This document shows positions 62,241 through 64,000 of a stretch of 64,000 nucleotides of DNA, in pieces (position 1 is the stretch's first letter; each line of letters opens with the position of its first letter). A program made the translations under genes and the position numbers. Below the pieces are notes generated by a model. That model had not been told where the DNA came from and searched no databases. It was given only the letters and a program-made list of their open reading frames with translations. The DNA is from Aureimonas sp. AU20 (GTDB lineage Bacteria > Pseudomonadota > Alphaproteobacteria > Rhizobiales > Rhizobiaceae): positions 1,674,001 through 1,738,000 of the forward strand of contig NZ_CP006367.1 of NCBI RefSeq assembly GCF_001442755.1, written 5' to 3'.

Positions 62241-62292
62241 GCCGGCCTGACGCCGCCCGAAACCGCTTTCACCTCATGGGAAATTCGACAGA

Positions 62293-62445
62293 ATGGACAG
62301 TCAAAACGGCCAATCCGACCCGCTCCTGCGGATCTGGCGCCTCTTTTTCGGGGGCAGCGAAGCGTTGGGCATGACGCGCCTCATGGTGGTGCTGTCCGCC
62401 TTCATCCTCTTCGGGGGGCTTTTCTTCGGCATCATCACGCGTTGA
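62293..62445 (+). CDS. 50-residue membrane protein
   Basis: A short frame from the ATG at 62293 encoding MDSQNGQSDPLLRIWRLFF, then GGSEALGMTRLMVVLSAFIL, then FGGLFFGIITR. The second half is a clear single membrane helix with a preceding basic, aromatic-rich amphipathic stretch (RIWRLFFGG). Third codon positions are G/C-rich. The ribosome-binding site is weak. Small single-span proteins like this often modulate larger membrane complexes; none can be named here. Confidence 0.55.
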   Translation: MDSQNGQSDPLLRIWRLFFGGSEALGMTRLMVVLSAFILFGGLFFGIITR

Positions 62446-62543
62446 ATGAGCGTGTGGGCGTTGATCGCGATCAAGGCCCGCCGCCTCGCCCCGTGCTGAA
62501 ACGAGGGCGGGACTGAAAGCCGGCGCCGTGAACGAGGACGAGC

Positions 62544-64000
62544 ATGACCATCCGCAATCTCGACGCCGTGTTCGAACCCAAGGCCATTGCGCTGATCGGC
62601 GCGAGCAACCGGGAAGGTTCGGTCGGCGCGGTTCTGGCGCGCAATCTCTTCGGTTCGGGCTTCGCCGGGCCGGTCATGCCGGTGAACCCGCACGAGCGGG
62701 CGATCCGCTCCTCGGTGAACTTCCGCTCCGTCGCCGAGCTTCCCGAGGTGCCCGATCTCGCCGTGATCGCGACGCCCGCCCACAGCGTGCCGGGGCTGAT
62801 CTCGGAGCTTGGAGAGCGCGGCTGCCGCGCGGCGGTGGTGATCTCGACCGGCTTTGCCGACAAGGGCCTGCGTCAGGCCCTCCTCGAGGCCGCGCGGCCG
62901 CATCTCCTGCGCATCGTCGGGCCGAACTGCATCGGCATCATCTCGCCCGGCATCGGCGTCAACGCGAGCTTTGCTCATCTCACGCCGCGCGCAGGGGATC
63001 TCGCCTTCGTCAGCCAGTCCGGCGCCATCGCCACGGCCGTGCTCGACTGGGCCGACGTGCGCGAGATCGGCTTCTCGCATGTCGTCTCGATCGGCGACAT
63101 GAGCGATGTCGATATCGGCGATCTCCTCGACTATCTCGCGCTGGACACCAAGACCCGCGCCATCCTCCTTTACGTCGAAAGCATCACGAATGCGCAGAAG
63201 TTCATGACCGCCGCGCGCATCGCGGCGCGCACCAAGCCGGTGGTGGTCATCAAGGCGGGTCGCTCGGGCGCGGGCGCCAAGGCAGCCGCCTCGCATACCG
63301 GGGCGCTGGCGGGGCGCGACGCGGTCTATGACGCGGCCTTCCGCCGCGCCGGCATGTTGCGCGTCGGCTCGCTGCGCGAGCTCTTCGAGGCGGTGGGCAC
63401 GCTCGCTTCCGGCATTCGACCCAAGGGCAACCGGCTCGCCATTCTCACCAATGGCGGCGGGGCCGGCGTGCTGGCGGCCGACACGCTCAGCGAAGCCGGC
63501 GGACAGCTTGCGGCGCTGTCGGCCGAGACGATGGAACGGCTGGAGGCGATGCTGCCGCGCGACTGGTCGCATGCCAATCCGGTGGACATTCTGGGCGATG
63601 CGCCTGGAGCGCTCTACGGCCGCGCGCTCGACGCGCTTCTCGAAGACCCCGCGCAGGACGCGGTGCTGGTGATGCACTGCCCGCAGGCCGTGGCGGACGG
63701 GCTGGATGCCGCGCGCGCCACGGTGGCCAGCGCCGCGCAGCGGCGCGGCGCTGCGGTGCTGACCTGCTGGTTGGGGGAGCGCGCGGCGCGCGAATCGCGT
63801 CGCCTCTTCGCCGCGCGGGGCATGCCGACCTACCAGACGCCCGACGAATCCGTGCGCGCCTTCATGCAGCTCGTGGATTACCGCCGCAACCAGGAGCTTC
63901 TGATGCAGACGCCGCCAGCCATTCAGCCCGGCGTGGCGGATGGGGAAGCGGCCCGAGCCATTCTCGCGCGCGCCGGGGACGAGGGGCGCGCCGTCTTGAC
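62544..64000 (+). CDS. acetate/acyl-CoA ligase (NDP-forming), ATP-grasp family, C-terminus beyond window
   Basis: From the ATG at 62544 (GAGGACGAG upstream) the frame is open to the end of the window, giving 485 residues without a stop. The CoA-binding domain starts AVFEPKAIALIGASNREGSV; CoA-ligase domains follow with IVGPNCIGIIS, DLAFVSQSGAIATAVLDWAD, AASHTGALAGRDAVYDAAFR (the phosphohistidine-type loop) and LAILTNGGGAGVLAAD. Full-length members (about 700 to 900 residues) add an ATP-grasp domain and often a GNAT acetyltransferase. They make acetyl- or propionyl-CoA or act as protein acetyltransferases. Only the first two thirds are visible here. Confidence 0.9.
   Translation, partial: MTIRNLDAVFEPKAIALIGASNREGSVGAVLARNLFGSGFAGPVMPVNPHERAIRSSVNFRSVAELPEVPDLAVIATPAHSVPGLISELGERGCRAAVVISTGFADKGLRQALLEAARPHLLRIVGPNCIGIISPGIGVNASFAHLTPRAGDLAFVSQSGAIATAVLDWADVREIGFSHVVSIGDMSDVDIGDLLDYLALDTKTRAILLYVESITNAQKFMTAARIAARTKPVVVIKAGRSGAGAKAAASHTGALAGRDAVYDAAFRRAGMLRVGSLRELFEAVGTLASGIRPKGNRLAILTNGGGAGVLAADTLSEAGGQLAALSAETMERLEAMLPRDWSHANPVDILGDAPGALYGRALDALLEDPAQDAVLVMHCPQAVADGLDAARATVASAAQRRGAAVLTCWLGERAARESRRLFAARGMPTYQTPDESVRAFMQLVDYRRNQELLMQTPPAIQPGVADGEAARAILARAGDEGRAVL

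Overview
The window is a high-G+C chromosomal segment from an alphaproteobacterium, most likely of the order Hyphomicrobiales (Rhizobiales). The evidence is a CpdR-type cell-cycle response regulator, an HWE-family histidine kinase, a ROSE-like leader before an Hsp20 gene, a caa3 oxidase coupled to alternative complex III, and HisN of the inositol-monophosphatase type. The genus cannot be fixed from the sequence alone; Aurantimonadaceae is a guess.

Left end (1-9.9 kb) is accessory. It opens with a truncated EamA transporter joined to unrelated DNA. Next comes a minus-strand run of seven small envelope-type genes of unknown role (126-3661), a strikingly AT-rich gene-free stretch (about 3670-4080), and a paralogue of one of the run's genes (4388). 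A large unknown exported protein and a YdeP/FdhF-like molybdopterin oxidoreductase with a tiny coupled partner follow. The region ends in a frameshifted tyrosine-recombinase remnant lying against the 3' end of a tRNA-Gln gene, so it looks like the eroded edge of an integrated element.

From 10 to 34 kb the content is mostly core: a Ppx/GppA phosphatase with a long basic N-terminal tail coupled to rlmE, a DHA2 exporter, an exported MBL-fold hydrolase, guaB, a divergent oxyR/catalase pair with a perfect operator-like palindrome, an RsmB-family methyltransferase, tspO, an MTA/SAH-nucleosidase-like gene, a phytase-like esterase, guaA, and a LysR/dehydrogenase pair. Three identical tRNA-Val(GAC) genes follow, each with its own promoter, then cpdR, an N-formylglutamate amidohydrolase, hisN, a lysophospholipase-like hydrolase, hsp20, an Rmf-like gene and a threonine aldolase.

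From 35 to 49 kb lie gltB and gltD (glutamate synthase) with a small unannotated-looking gene between them, an SGNH/DUF459 protein coupled to a lytic transglycosylase, galU, an outer-membrane beta-barrel protein, a KpsF-type isomerase and the HWE kinase.

The right part (49.8-61.6 kb) is one minus-strand respiratory operon of twelve genes: actA-actB-actC-actD-actE-actF, a membrane protein of unknown function, a SCO-like protein, and caa3 oxidase subunits II, I, III and IV. Every one of the eleven junctions is a 4-base ATGA overlap. It would form a quinol:oxygen electron path: alternative complex III oxidises quinol and passes electrons through its cytochromes to the haem c and CuA of the caa3 oxidase. 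The window closes with a cupin, a 50-residue membrane protein and the first two thirds of an acyl-CoA synthetase.

The most unusual items are a family of about 160-bp palindromic repeats, of which one copy sits in frame inside the 5' end of the nucleosidase gene and another lies just before the threonine aldolase; the respiratory mega-operon with its unassigned subunit; the unknown envelope gene run; and the dead integrase whose catalytic His and Arg appear exchanged.
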